Assembly: GCF_022695515.1 (NCBI RefSeq)
Contig: NZ_JALDPT010000003.1
Coordinates: forward strand, 124,001 to 188,000
DNA: 64,000 nucleotides
Direction: 5' to 3'
Source of the DNA: Phenylobacterium aquaticum
Lineage (GTDB): Bacteria; Pseudomonadota; Alphaproteobacteria; Caulobacterales; Caulobacteraceae
Of this stretch, positions 17,881 to 29,697 are shown one piece after another. Each line of letters starts with the position of its first letter. The first letter of the stretch is position 1. The translations under genes were made by a program, and so were the position numbers. The notes under the pieces are model-generated. The model saw only the letters and a list, made by a program, of their open reading frames with translations. It was not told where the DNA came from and ran no database searches.

Positions 17881-17892
17881 GCACAATTGTGC
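17881..17892. promoter_or_regulatory. 12-bp perfect palindrome upstream of narK
   Basis: GCACAATTGTGC is a perfect palindrome, with two further pairing bases on each side after a one-base mismatch. It lies upstream of the narK leader and just downstream of the nrtD hairpin, where a dimeric regulator could bind. The spacing does not fit the NtrC site pattern, so the binding protein is unknown. Confidence 0.35.
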
Positions 17893-17903
17893 AGCGGAGA
17901 GGC

Positions 17904-17934
17904 AGGGAGGCGCCCGAAACATGGGCGCCTCCCT
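17904..17934 (-). terminator. Strong hairpin after nrtD
   Basis: A perfect 12-bp stem (AGGGAGGCGCCC with GGGCGCCTCCCT) encloses a 7-base loop, 17 bp past the nrtD stop. No T-run follows on the minus strand, so it may act as a pause, an mRNA-stability structure or a weak terminator between the transporter genes and narK. Confidence 0.5.
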
Positions 17935-17950
17935 GACCGGGGGCGCGGCG

Positions 17951-18736
17951 TCAGGCGGCCTGACGGGCGTAGAGGAACTCGATCACCGCGGCGCGGCCGC
18001 GGATGTAGGCGGGGTTCTCGGCCACGGCCAGGCGGTCGCGGGGGCGGGCCAGCGACACCTCCAGCACCTGGCCAATCGAGGCGCGGGGGCCGTTGGTCAT
18101 CATCACGATCCGGTCGGAGAGCAGGGTCGCCTCGTCCACATCGTGGGTGATCATCAGGACGGTGTTCTTCAGCGTCGACTGGATCTGCATGACCGTGTCC
18201 TGCAGCCGGGCGCGGGTCAGGGCGTCGAGCGCCCCGAAGGGTTCGTCGAGCAGCAGGACCTTGGGCTGCATGGCGAGCGCCCGGGCGATGCCGACCCTCT
18301 GCTTCATGCCGCCGGAGATCTCGGCCGGGCGCTTGTTGAGCGCGTGGGTCATCTGGACGAGCTCCAGATTGTGCAGGGTCCAGTCGCGCCGCTCGGCCGC
18401 CGACTTGGCCGAGCCGAACACCTTGTTGACCGCGAGGTCGACGTTTTCGCGCACCGACAGCCAGGGCAGGAGGGAGTGGTTCTGGAAGACCACGGCGCGG
18501 TCGGGCCCGGGCTGGTCCACCTCCTGGCCGTCGAGGATCACCCCGCCGGTGGTGGCCGGGATCAGGCCGGCGACCACGTTCAGAAGCGTGGACTTGCCGC
18601 AGCCGGAGTGGCCGATCAGCGAGACGAACTCGCCGCGCTCGACCTGGAGGTTGATGTCGCGCAGCACCTCGGAGCGCTGAGCGCCCTTGGAGAAGGTGAC
18701 GCCGAGACCTTCGATGGAGAGATAGGCTTTGGGCAT
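17951..18736 (-). CDS. nrtD: Nitrate ABC transporter ATP-binding protein
   Basis: The 261-residue ABC ATPase has Walker A GHSGCGKSTLLN (about residues 42-53), signature EISGGMKQRVGIARA, Walker B VLLLDEPFGALD and the H-loop MITHDVDEA. It is 12 bp downstream of the permease gene and closest in type to NrtD/SsuB/TauB ATPases. It energises nitrate uptake by the NrtAB partners. No NrtA-like C-terminal sensor domain (as in NrtC) is fused. Confidence 0.9.
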   Translation of the reverse strand: MPKAYLSIEGLGVTFSKGAQRSEVLRDINLQVERGEFVSLIGHSGCGKSTLLNVVAGLIPATTGGVILDGQEVDQPGPDRAVVFQNHSLLPWLSVRENVDLAVNKVFGSAKSAAERRDWTLHNLELVQMTHALNKRPAEISGGMKQRVGIARALAMQPKVLLLDEPFGALDALTRARLQDTVMQIQSTLKNTVLMITHDVDEATLLSDRIVMMTNGPRASIGQVLEVSLARPRDRLAVAENPAYIRGRAAVIEFLYARQAA

Positions 18737-18748
18737 GGGGTGCGTCCT

Positions 18749-19651
18749 TCAGCTCGCCGCGTCGCCGCGGGAGATCAGCCGGCCCGCGAGGGCCACCAGG
18801 CGGTCGAGGGCGAAGCCGGTCAGGCCGACCCAGGCGAGCGCCACGACGATGTCGGAGATGCGGGAGGCGTTGTACTGGTCCCAGATGAAGAAGCCGACGC
18901 CGACGCCGCCGAGCAGCATCTCGGAGGCGACGATGGCCAGCCAGCTCATGCCCACCCCGATGCGCAGGCCGGTGAAGATGTAGGGCGTGGTCGCCGGCAG
19001 CAGGATCTTGAAGAAGTACTCGATCGGCGAGAGCCGCAGGACCCGGGCCACGTTCACATAGTCGACCGGCACGTTGCGCACGCCGACGGCGGTGTTGATG
19101 ATGATCGGCCAGATCGAGGTCACGAAGATCACGAACAGGGCCGAGGGTTGGGCCTGCTGGAACATGGCCAGCGAGATCGGCAGCCAGGCCAGAGGCGGCA
19201 CGGTGCGCAGGACCTGGAACACCGGATCGAGCCCCCGGTGGGCCCAGCGATTGGCCCCGATCAGCACGCCCAGCGAGACGCCGCAGATCGCCGACAGGGA
19301 AAAGCCGATCCCGACGCGCTTGAGGCTGGTCAGCACATGCCAGAACAGCCCCTTGTCCGTGCCGCCATGGTCGAAGAACGGATCGAGGATCAGGTCGTGG
19401 CTGTCCTGCCAAATGGCGCTCGGGGAGGGCACGCCGCCCGGATGGCTGGAGGCCGCCAGCTGCCAGATCCCGAGCAGGGCGGCGAGGGTGAGGAGCGGGG
19501 GCAGGACCGCTGTGGCGGTCGCCGTGGCCCGCCGCGCCAGCTCGTCGGCGAGCCCCGCGCGGGTCTCCTGGGGCTCGGGCGGGGCGAGGGCGGCGGTGAG
19601 GGGCTCGGCGGGGGTGAAGCTGGGCTTGGGAACCGACATCGGCGACCTCAC
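18749..19651 (-). CDS. nrtB: Nitrate ABC transporter permease
   Basis: The 300-residue protein has a hydrophilic N-terminal extension rich in proline and alanine, then about six membrane segments with the BPD_transp_1 features. The EAA-like loop (ARVLRLSPIEYFFKILLPAT) couples to the ATPase. GIWQLA and VPSPSAIW near residues 60-80 are typical of NrtB/SsuC permeases. Its start overlaps the nrtA stop (ATGA). It may begin at the internal ATG five codons in. Confidence 0.9.
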   Translation of the reverse strand: MRSPMSVPKPSFTPAEPLTAALAPPEPQETRAGLADELARRATATATAVLPPLLTLAALLGIWQLAASSHPGGVPSPSAIWQDSHDLILDPFFDHGGTDKGLFWHVLTSLKRVGIGFSLSAICGVSLGVLIGANRWAHRGLDPVFQVLRTVPPLAWLPISLAMFQQAQPSALFVIFVTSIWPIIINTAVGVRNVPVDYVNVARVLRLSPIEYFFKILLPATTPYIFTGLRIGVGMSWLAIVASEMLLGGVGVGFFIWDQYNASRISDIVVALAWVGLTGFALDRLVALAGRLISRGDAAS

Positions 19652-20931
19652 ACGAGTTTCTTGATGGGCTGGGCGGCGAGGTAGGCGCCCGGATTGGCCG
19701 GATCGAACACCTTGCCGTCGAAGAACTTCTCAGGCCCGCGGCTGTCGCTGGCCGGGCCGGACTGGCCGATCGACTTGGCGGCGGCGCGCCAGATGTCGGA
19801 GCGGTTCACCCGGTTGGCGAGGCCCTTGATGTCGGTCTTCTGGGGCATCACGCCCCACCGCACGTTCTCGGTCGCGAACCACAGGTCGTGGGACTTGAAG
19901 GGGAAGCTGGCGTTGTCGGCCCAGAACTTCATGATGTGCGGCGAATTGGCGACCTTGCGGCCGTCGCCATAGTCGATCGTGCCCTGCAGGCGGGGCAGGA
20001 TGTCGCCGATCGGCACGTTGACGTACTGGCGGCCGGAGACGATCGAGCACATGGCCGGGCGGTTGGCCATCTTGTCGCACCACATCTGGGCCTCGAGGAC
20101 GGCGGCGGTGATCGCCTCGGCGGCGCGGGGATATTTGTCGACCCAGTCGGCCCGCATGCCGAGCGCCTTCTCCGGGTGGTTCATCCAGATCTCGGAGGTG
20201 GTGGTGGCCGTGTAGCCGATGTGCTGGTTGACGGTCTGGCCGTTCCACGGCTCGCCGACGCAGAAGGCGTCCTGGGTGCCGGCCTTGAGGTTGGCGACCA
20301 TCTGGGGTGGCGGGATGACGATGGTCGACAGGTCGGTCTCGGGATTGATCCCGGCCGCCGCCAGCCAGTAGCGGACCCACAGGTCGTGGGTCCCGCCCCG
20401 GAAGGTCATAGCCACCTTGGCGATGTTGCCGGCGGCCTTGAGCTGGGCGAACTTGGCCTTGGCCCCGCCGGCGTTGAGGCCGACCTGGACCGACTTCAGA
20501 TCATTGCCGACCGAGATCGCCTGACCGTTCAGGTTCAGCCGGGCGAGGATGTACATGGGCAGGGGCCGGCCGCCGGTCTGGACGCCCAGGGTGAACTGCA
20601 GGGGCATGGGCGACAGGATATGCGCCCCGTCGATGCCGCCGCCGCCAGACCCCAGCACCAGGTTGTCGCGGGTCGCCGCCCAGGAGGCCTGCTTCACCAC
20701 CTCAAGATCCGGCAGGCCGTGCTTGGCGAAGAAGCCGCGCTCCTTGGCGATGATCAAGGGCGAGGAGTCGGTGAGCGCGATGAAGCCCAGCCGGGCCTTG
20801 GCGATCTCGGGGCCCGCACCGGCGGCGAAGGCGCCGGAGGGAAAGGCGGCCTTGGCGGCGACGAGGGTCGCAGCGGCGGCCGTCAGGGCCTGGCGGCGGG
20901 TGAGGCCCGTGGGGTTCGATGACGTGGTCAT
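19648..20931 (-). CDS. nrtA: Nitrate ABC transporter substrate-binding protein, Tat-exported
   Basis: The ATG at 20931 gives a 427-residue protein with a twin-arginine signal (LTRRQALTAAAATLVAAKAA, cleavage near AFA), followed by the CmpA/NrtA periplasmic-binding fold (ARLGFIALTDSSPLIIAKER, GVWIDGAHILSPMP-like region, FCVGEPWNGQTVNQ). It captures nitrate in the periplasm for NrtBD. An upstream in-frame extension to 21102 is only an open frame across the porin end. It lies 17 bp after the porin stop. It resembles the signal-less NasS protein encoded upstream, as expected from their common ancestry. Confidence 0.92.
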   Translation of the reverse strand: MTTSSNPTGLTRRQALTAAAATLVAAKAAFPSGAFAAGAGPEIAKARLGFIALTDSSPLIIAKERGFFAKHGLPDLEVVKQASWAATRDNLVLGSGGGGIDGAHILSPMPLQFTLGVQTGGRPLPMYILARLNLNGQAISVGNDLKSVQVGLNAGGAKAKFAQLKAAGNIAKVAMTFRGGTHDLWVRYWLAAAGINPETDLSTIVIPPPQMVANLKAGTQDAFCVGEPWNGQTVNQHIGYTATTTSEIWMNHPEKALGMRADWVDKYPRAAEAITAAVLEAQMWCDKMANRPAMCSIVSGRQYVNVPIGDILPRLQGTIDYGDGRKVANSPHIMKFWADNASFPFKSHDLWFATENVRWGVMPQKTDIKGLANRVNRSDIWRAAAKSIGQSGPASDSRGPEKFFDGKVFDPANPGAYLAAQPIKKLV

Positions 20932-20948
20932 GATCAGGGGTTCCGGGA

Positions 20949-22335
20949 TCAGAGCTTGTATTCGAGGGTGAGCCAGACCTTGGTCCGCGAGGCCGGCGGC
21001 GCCGCCGTGCCCAGCGGCACGGTCGCCTCGCGCTGGAAGTCGGCGTATTTCAGCTGGACCGAGAGCTTGGTCGTGATGGCGGCCGTGGCCTGCAGATCCC
21101 ACTCATGGGCGAGGTCCGCGCCGGTCTTCTGGTCGTTGAAGTCGTGGTAGCGGGCGACCAGGTCGGTGTTGAAGAGATAGGTCCGCTTGAAGCGGGGCTT
21201 CACGTTCAGGGTCAGGTTGGTGTCCTTGATCCCGTCGACGAAGCTCTTGTTGCCGCCCGGCGAGACCCAGGCGTCGGCCCAGCCCTGGAAGCCGTGGGTG
21301 GTGGCCAGAGGCGTCGTGAAGCCGCGCTTGCCGTCCCCGTCCAGCTGCTCGTAGCCGAGCTTGAGCGTGTAGATGTCGAAGGTCCCGGCGACGCTGGCCT
21401 CCAGATAGTCGAGGTCGAAGGCCGCGGTGCGGTGGCGATAGTCGCTCTGGTTGGCCCAGGTGGCGTCATAGGCGAGCTGATAGAGCCCGACCCAGGTCTT
21501 GCCCGAGGCCTTGAGCCCCTTGGTCAGGGAGGCGTTGACGGGCGAGTTGTCGAAGTCCAGCGCATAGACGAAGCCCTGCAGGCGAAGGGCCTCGGCCGGC
21601 GACCAGGTGGCGTTGAAGATCTGGCTGTCGGAACGCCAGTCCTTCTCCTCGCCGAGGATGCGGTTGATGCGGGTGACATAGGCGTAGGTCGCCTTGAACC
21701 GGCCGAGCGCCATGTCGGCGCGCACCCCGTCGAAGGTCTGCTCGTCCTGGCGCCAGCCGACATTGCCGACGAAGCGCTGGTCGTCGAGCAGGATGCGCTG
21801 GCGGCCGGCGGTGAGGGTCAGGGCCGGATTGGCGACCCAGGTCAGCTGGGCGCGGTTCAGCTCGGTGACGTCCGGATCATTGATGATCGGATATTTCGAC
21901 TTGGACGCGCCGTTGAGCGGGGCGGTGGTCGCGCCGGGCACATTGACGGCGAAGCGCTCGGCCCCGAGGTGGCGGACGTCCTCGAACTCGACCAGGGCCT
22001 TGAGGCCGTTCCAGTCGGCGCTCTCCCAACCCAGGCGGGTGCGGACGGTGAAGGCCTGGCCCGCGTCCTTCAGGGTCGCGGTGCGGGTCTGGTCGACATC
22101 CTCGAACCGGGAGCGGACCTCCAGCAGCAGCTTTCCGGCGGCGATCTGGTCGCTGATTGTGGGCGGCGGCGCAGGCGGCGGCGGTGGTTCCGGCGCGGGT
22201 TCCGCCTCGGCGGCGGGGGGCGTCGGCCGCGGACGCGTCGGGCGTCGGCGCGGGTGGAGCGGTCTGGGCCGCGGCCGCGCCGCTCCAGGCCATTGCGAGG
22301 GCGGCGGCGCTGGCCGCCCATCCGGTTTTCGTCAT
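20949..22335 (-). CDS. Outer-membrane beta-barrel porin of the alginate-export type, first gene of the nitrate operon (frameshifted)
   Basis: The ATG at 22335 opens a signal peptide (TGWAASAAALAMAWSGAAAA, ending AQT). A proline/alanine/glutamate linker follows, then a barrel (TISDQIAAGKLLLEVRSRFE, LTAGRQRILLDDQRFVGNVG) ending VWLTLEYKL with a terminal aromatic/hydrophobic beta-strand. The signal peptide and the barrel are in different frames. A run of six G at 22215-22220 (C on the coding strand), if five, joins them into 461 codons. The protein probably lets nitrate through the outer membrane; this is inferred from position, as the family is named for alginate export. It follows an attenuator-like leader. 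Confidence 0.8.
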
Positions 22336-22354
22336 GCCTCAATCCCCTAAGGCC

Positions 22355-22399
22355 AAAAAAAAAAAACGCCCGGGGAGGCCCTGGGGGCCTCACCGGACG
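22355..22399 (-). terminator. Intrinsic terminator in the leader of the nitrate operon (attenuator)
   Basis: On the minus strand the arms CGTCCGG-TG-AGGCCC and GGGCCT-CC-CCGGGCG pair around a CCA loop (one G-U, one small internal loop) and are followed by twelve T residues ending 19 bases before the porin ATG. A textbook terminator placed inside a 5' leader, before the operon it would silence, implies regulated read-through. Its 5' arm shares 22395-22399 with the second ANTAR hairpin. Confidence 0.9.
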
Positions 22400-22470
22400 T
22401 CGTTGTCCATCGCATCGGCGGCTGCATCGCCGCCGGGCCCGTTCGGGCCGGCGCGGGACGTCGTTGCCCC
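22395..22470 (-). promoter_or_regulatory. NasT/ANTAR dual-hairpin antitermination element
   Basis: Two hairpins in the leader RNA have the identical hexaloop AACGAC (A at position 1, G at position 4, the ANTAR recognition rule). Hairpin 1 at 22455-22470 is GGGGC-AACGAC-GTCCC. Hairpin 2 at 22395-22408 is GGAC-AACGAC-GTCC. The 46-base linker forms its own GC stems. Hairpin 2 and the terminator cannot form together because they share the GTCC arm, so stabilising hairpin 2 by NasT would prevent termination. The cognate NasT and NasS genes lie immediately upstream on the same strand. Confidence 0.88.
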
Positions 22471-22612
22471 GCGTGTCGTCCTTAGGAGGCGGCGGGGCGT
22501 CGCGGGCGGCAACGGGAAACCGCCGTTATCGGGACGCAGGGCGCTCCGCACGCGCATGTTGCACAGCAGCAAAGCAGGCCGATCCGGGGCGGCGCCCGGA
22601 TTTCGCGCGTTT

Positions 22613-23746
22613 TCAGGCGCTCAGCCGGCCGATCGGGAAGCTCCGGGCATAGGCGCCGGCGGCCGCGGGGTCGAACACCTGGCCGTCGAAGAAGGCCTTG
22701 GGGCCCTCGATCCGGGCGTCTTCGACGGGGGATGCAAGGCCGAGCGACTCGGCCGCCTGGCGATAGAGGTCGGGCCGATAGACCTGGGCGGCGGTCGCCA
22801 TGAGGTCCAGATCCGGGGCGATCTGTCCCCACCGCGCCATCTGGGAGAGGAACCAGGCGGCGTGGCTGCGCCAGGGAAAGCCGGCGTCGCCGGCATGAAA
22901 TACGATCTCGCCCTCGAGCGCCCAGGCGATCGCCTGGGGATCTGCGCCCACATGCTCGGGGCGAGCGAGCAGGGCGACCAGCTCCTGGCGATGGGCGGGC
23001 GCGTCGGCCCAGGCGGCCGCCAAGATCAGGGCGCGTAGGGCGGCCTGGAGGGTGTCGGGATGATCCTCGGCCCAGGCGCGAGTCATGCCGAACACCTTGT
23101 CGGGGCCGTCTCGCCAAAAGTCGGAGGCGCGAAGCAGCACCTCGCCGATCCCGTCGGCGCGGGCGACCGCGTTCCAGGGCGCGCCGACGCAGAAGCCGTC
23201 GATCACGCCGGCGGCCAGCTGCTCGACCATGCGGGGCGGCGGGGTGACCACGATGCGCACGTCGCGGTCCGGGTCGACGCCCGCCTGGCTCATCCAGTAG
23301 CGCAGGGCGTAGTTGTGGATCGAATAGGGGAAGACCACGGCGAAGGTGAGCGGCGGCGCGCCGGCGGCCTTGCGTGCGGCGATCACGCGGGCCAGGGCGC
23401 GGGCGGTGACCGGGGTCTCGGCCATGGCGACGGGGTCGGCCTGGCGCAGGGCCGCGGCCAGGGCGGTGGAGACGGTGACGCCGCTGCCGTTCCGGTTCAG
23501 GGCCAGGGGCGCGATCATCGGGGTCGGCTCCCCGCCCGCGCCCAGGGTCGCGGCGAGCGTCATGGGGGCGAGCATATGGGCCGCGTCCAGCGCCCCCACC
23601 GCCACCTTGTCGCGGATCGTCGCCCAGGAGGCCTCGCGGCTCAGGGTGACGTCCAGGCCTTCGGCGGCGAAGAATCCCTTGGCCTTGGCGACCACCAGGG
23701 GCGCGCAGTCGGTCAGGGGAATGAAGCCCAGCATCAAGGCGCTCAC
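22613..23746 (-). CDS. nasS: Nitrate/nitrite sensor of the NasS type (cytoplasmic CmpA/NrtA-like)
   Basis: The 377-residue protein resembles NrtA ([49 protein letters not shown]) but has no signal peptide, which is the hallmark of NasS. In the known system, NasS without nitrate or nitrite binds and holds NasT; the ligand frees NasT to act on leader RNA. Its ATG overlaps the nasT stop (ATGA). The following 277 bp is the leader of the porin operon. Confidence 0.9.
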   Translation of the reverse strand: MSALMLGFIPLTDCAPLVVAKAKGFFAAEGLDVTLSREASWATIRDKVAVGALDAAHMLAPMTLAATLGAGGEPTPMIAPLALNRNGSGVTVSTALAAALRQADPVAMAETPVTARALARVIAARKAAGAPPLTFAVVFPYSIHNYALRYWMSQAGVDPDRDVRIVVTPPPRMVEQLAAGVIDGFCVGAPWNAVARADGIGEVLLRASDFWRDGPDKVFGMTRAWAEDHPDTLQAALRALILAAAWADAPAHRQELVALLARPEHVGADPQAIAWALEGEIVFHAGDAGFPWRSHAAWFLSQMARWGQIAPDLDLMATAAQVYRPDLYRQAAESLGLASPVEDARIEGPKAFFDGQVFDPAAAGAYARSFPIGRLSA

Positions 23747-24321
23747 GAGGCGTCCCCCTTCAACACCCCGGCGAAGGCCAGGAGATCGGCCGCGACGGCG
23801 CCGATCGGCCGTCCCTTGTCCATGGCCAGCTTGCGCAGCAGCCGGTAGGCGGCGTCCTCGTCGAGGCCGCGCTCCTTCATCAGCAGGCCCTTGGCCCGGT
23901 CGACCACCTTGCGGGATTCGAGATTGGCCTTGGCCTTGGCGAGATCCCCGCGCAGCTGCTGCATCAGGGCGAAGCGGGTCATGGCCACTTCCAGCACCGG
24001 CCGCACCCGGCCAGGCGCGAGACCGTCGACGACATAGGCGGCGACGCCCGCGCGGATCGCCTGTTCGGCCAGGCCCGGCTCGGAGCGGTCAGCGAACATC
24101 ACCACGGGGCGAGGATTGGTCTCGCCGGCCTCGCGCAGGCTCTCCAGGGTGTCGCGGTCGGCGCTGTCACAGGCCACGACGATGACGTCCGGGGCGAAGG
24201 CGGCGACTTCCGCGGCGTCATAGCGCGCGGTCTGACGGACCTCGGGCCGGTCGTCGCCCGCCAGGCCCTCGGCGACGAGGGCGGCGCGGGCCGGATCAGG
24301 GTCAATGACGAGGACGCGCAT
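23743..24321 (-). CDS. nasT: ANTAR-domain antitermination regulator (NasT)
   Basis: The ATG at 24321 gives 192 residues: a receiver-like domain ([40 protein letters not shown]) followed by a C-terminal ANTAR RNA-binding domain. That domain is [32 protein letters not shown], about residues 140-175, with the conserved alanine and aromatic positions. The receiver has aspartates in the phospho-site area, but NasT proteins usually act by NasS release rather than phosphorylation. The predicted RNA target is the dual hairpin found between nasS and the porin gene. Confidence 0.92.
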   Translation of the reverse strand: MRVLVIDPDPARAALVAEGLAGDDRPEVRQTARYDAAEVAAFAPDVIVVACDSADRDTLESLREAGETNPRPVVMFADRSEPGLAEQAIRAGVAAYVVDGLAPGRVRPVLEVAMTRFALMQQLRGDLAKAKANLESRKVVDRAKGLLMKERGLDEDAAYRLLRKLAMDKGRPIGAVAADLLAFAGVLKGDAS

Positions 24322-24455
24322 CGCGCCACTGCTAGCGACCCGAGGCCGCGCACCCGCGGTTTGCCGCGGCGTCGGGCCGGCGCAATGGCGATTTGCGCGA
24401 AAACTGGGCGGGCGGCGCCTGCGAGATAGGCGTTTCGGCGCGCCGGGCGGCCCGG

Positions 24456-25229
24456 CTAGTCCGGCGCCGGCAGGGCCACGAGGTCGCGATAGGCGCGCCA
24501 GCTGGCGAGGCCGAGCCAGGGGAAGATGAGGATCATGGCCGCGAAGCCGGTGGCGGCCGAGATCAGCATCAGGATCACGATGAGGACGGCCCAGAGCAGC
24601 ATGGGGCCGGGGTTGAGGCTGACGGCCCGGAAGCTGGTGACGGTGGCGGTGAAGACGTCGATCCGGCGGTCCAGCAGCATGGGGGCGGAGACGACGGCCA
24701 GGCAGTAGGTGAAGAAGGCCATGGCCCCGCCGATCAGGGTTCCGGCGATCAGCATGTGGTGGCCGTCGCTTGTGCCGACCGCGAAGGCCAGGAAGTCCTT
24801 GACCGTGTGCTGCAGGGTGTAGGTCGACAGGCCGTAGACGATCTGGGCGACGCGGCCCCAGAACAGATAGATCAGGAGCAGGGCGAGGCCGAGATAGGCG
24901 GTGTCCTGGCGCACGGCCGATTTGACCAGCAGCATGCTGCGCAGGCCGGGCCGCTCGCCGCGCTCGATCCGGCGGCCGGCCTCGTACAGCCCCATGGCCA
25001 GCATGGGGGCGACGAAGACGAAGCCGAGCGTCTGGGCCAGGACCCACAGGGCGGCGTTGAAGACGTACATGGCGTAGCAGATCCAGACGCTGAACGCGGC
25101 CAGGGCCAGGCCGTAGATCAGGCAGGGGCCGGGCGCCTTCCACAGGTCCCGCCAGCCCCCGCCCAGCCAGCGGAAGGGCGCGAGCCCGCCCACGCGATTG
25201 ACAGGCGGCAGCCCGCGAACTGGCTCCAT
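24456..25229 (-). CDS. DUF2189 family integral membrane protein
   Basis: The chosen ATG at 25229 has a GGGGAGGA ribosome-binding site about ten bases upstream; longer in-frame starts exist. The 257-residue product has about six hydrophobic segments and the C-terminal pattern FPWLGLASWRAYRDLV characteristic of DUF2189 proteins. The function of the family is unknown. It stands alone, divergent from lacZ and 134 bp from nasT, with no sign of belonging to either operon. Confidence 0.78.
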   Translation of the reverse strand: MEPVRGLPPVNRVGGLAPFRWLGGGWRDLWKAPGPCLIYGLALAAFSVWICYAMYVFNAALWVLAQTLGFVFVAPMLAMGLYEAGRRIERGERPGLRSMLLVKSAVRQDTAYLGLALLLIYLFWGRVAQIVYGLSTYTLQHTVKDFLAFAVGTSDGHHMLIAGTLIGGAMAFFTYCLAVVSAPMLLDRRIDVFTATVTSFRAVSLNPGPMLLWAVLIVILMLISAATGFAAMILIFPWLGLASWRAYRDLVALPAPD

Positions 25230-25404
25230 GCGCTGATCCTCCCCGAGCCGCGGCATTGAGATCGCCGCATATCCTTGTTCTGCGGCGAGGTTCAGGGGGC
25301 GGGCGGGCGCCGCGCCATGAGATGGATCAAGAAACCCGCCGACCCGCCGCCGAGGCTTGCCTGGAGGGGCGAACCCCTGTTCATCCTGGGGGCCGAAACA
25401 CTGA

Positions 25405-28584
<3,180 letters not shown>

Positions 28585-28799
28585 GGGGATCCGGGGATTA
28601 GTCCTGCGGTTCGCATATGGGGTACAGACGTCCATGTCATACCCCACGGCTCCGGGCGAGTGAGCGTTGGTGGACTATCGTTGTGCCGACTTGCTGGTAT
28701 GCGTCCGTCAGGTAGGATTGCCCAGTTGTGTTAGTCGCGCGCCTTAGACAGCTGTGAATTGGCAACCAGGCTAGCAGTCAGTGGGCGGGCGGAGAGAGC

Positions 28800-29579
28800 A
28801 TGCGTCCTGCGGACGAAAATTGGTTCGATCCCGATATTCAAGCGATGACGCTCGGCTACGGTGAGAAGGCCGGGCTTCAAATCTACCGAAATTATACGCG
28901 AGCCTTCGAAGACGAGGGGATTAAGCGCTTCCGCGAGGCGCTCTCTAGTGCTCCAGGCGAGTATGCAGATTTCGAAAAGCTCGCCCACCTACTGGCGACT
29001 GAGGATATTAGATTTCTTCCGGTCATTGCCTGCGGCTATGCGGACGACGTTCTCAAGCAGGTGTTTTTGGATGTCATCCCACCGAATGTTCCGGGCGGAA
29101 GGGCGGAGATGCTGAGCGGTTATGGGCCGCTCTCTGATCTATCAAAGCGAATTCGATTAGCTCACGCGTTCGACGTGCTCTCAGGTGATCTGATGGATGC
29201 GATCGATCGGGTGAGATCGGCGCGGAACCGAATCTCCCACGACTGGGACTTGTCTAAGATCGAGGAATTTTACCTCAACGGCCGAGTGTCCGAACTCGCT
29301 GCTGTTGAGCTAATGTTGGCGGAGCGCGCTAAAGACTTTCCAGAGTTGGCTGTGACCTTCGATCCAGCCTCGGCGTTTCGTATTCGGCTGATCTGGCTGA
29401 TGGGCAGGCTGACTTACGAGGGCAGTCTCTATCACCCCGCGAAGGTTGGAGGACTAAAGCCATTTCGGGCGCTCTACGCCAATGGGGGTACTGCGTGGCT
29501 GGCGCAGATGTCGAATATCTGCATGGCAAAAACGCGTGTCGTCATTGCAGCAATGTCTAAGCGCCCTGCTGAGGCTTGA
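28800..29579 (+). CDS. HEPN/MltR-like hypothetical protein
   Basis: The 259-residue soluble protein is largely helical. It contains a segment (LSDLSKRIRLAHAFDVLSGD followed by ARNRISHDWD, residues 112-150) resembling the MltR/HEPN-type core, including an R-x4-H motif at R142-H147. In HEPN proteins this motif can form an RNase site. No neighbouring nucleotidyltransferase or antitoxin is found, so it is a single gene rather than an MNT-HEPN pair. Base composition and codon use are clearly less GC-rich than both neighbours, which points to recent acquisition. Its role is unknown: regulatory, stress and defence functions are all possible. Confidence 0.6.
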   Translation: MRPADENWFDPDIQAMTLGYGEKAGLQIYRNYTRAFEDEGIKRFREALSSAPGEYADFEKLAHLLATEDIRFLPVIACGYADDVLKQVFLDVIPPNVPGGRAEMLSGYGPLSDLSKRIRLAHAFDVLSGDLMDAIDRVRSARNRISHDWDLSKIEEFYLNGRVSELAAVELMLAERAKDFPELAVTFDPASAFRIRLIWLMGRLTYEGSLYHPAKVGGLKPFRALYANGGTAWLAQMSNICMAKTRVVIAAMSKRPAEA

Positions 29580-29697
29580 TGGTCGCATCTACTGAAGTCT
29601 GCTCAATCTTTCCGTGAACCTGGCGACGCCCCGTTCCGATTGAACCCGCAGCCACGCTCCGCCCGCCTCTGGCCTGCCAGCGGCAGCGGACCCCGCC

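Noticed and set aside
17405..19684. 759-codon plus-strand open frame over narK, nrtD and nrtB
   Set aside because: Spans three recognised genes and an intergenic region on the opposite strand; low-complexity composition without motifs.
21877..22335. Separate 152-residue secreted protein upstream of the porin
   Set aside because: After the signal peptide the frame becomes arginine/proline-rich nonsense, while the neighbouring frame continues as barrel; a single-base insertion explains it better.
22355..22366. The 12-base A/T homopolymer as an assembly artefact
   Set aside because: It directly follows a long GC hairpin on the minus strand, exactly where a terminator T-run is expected, so a functional reading is preferred although its exact length may be miscounted.
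22540..22612. Possible sigma-54 promoter upstream of the nitrate leader
   Set aside because: GG and GC dinucleotides occur but not with the required 10-base spacing.
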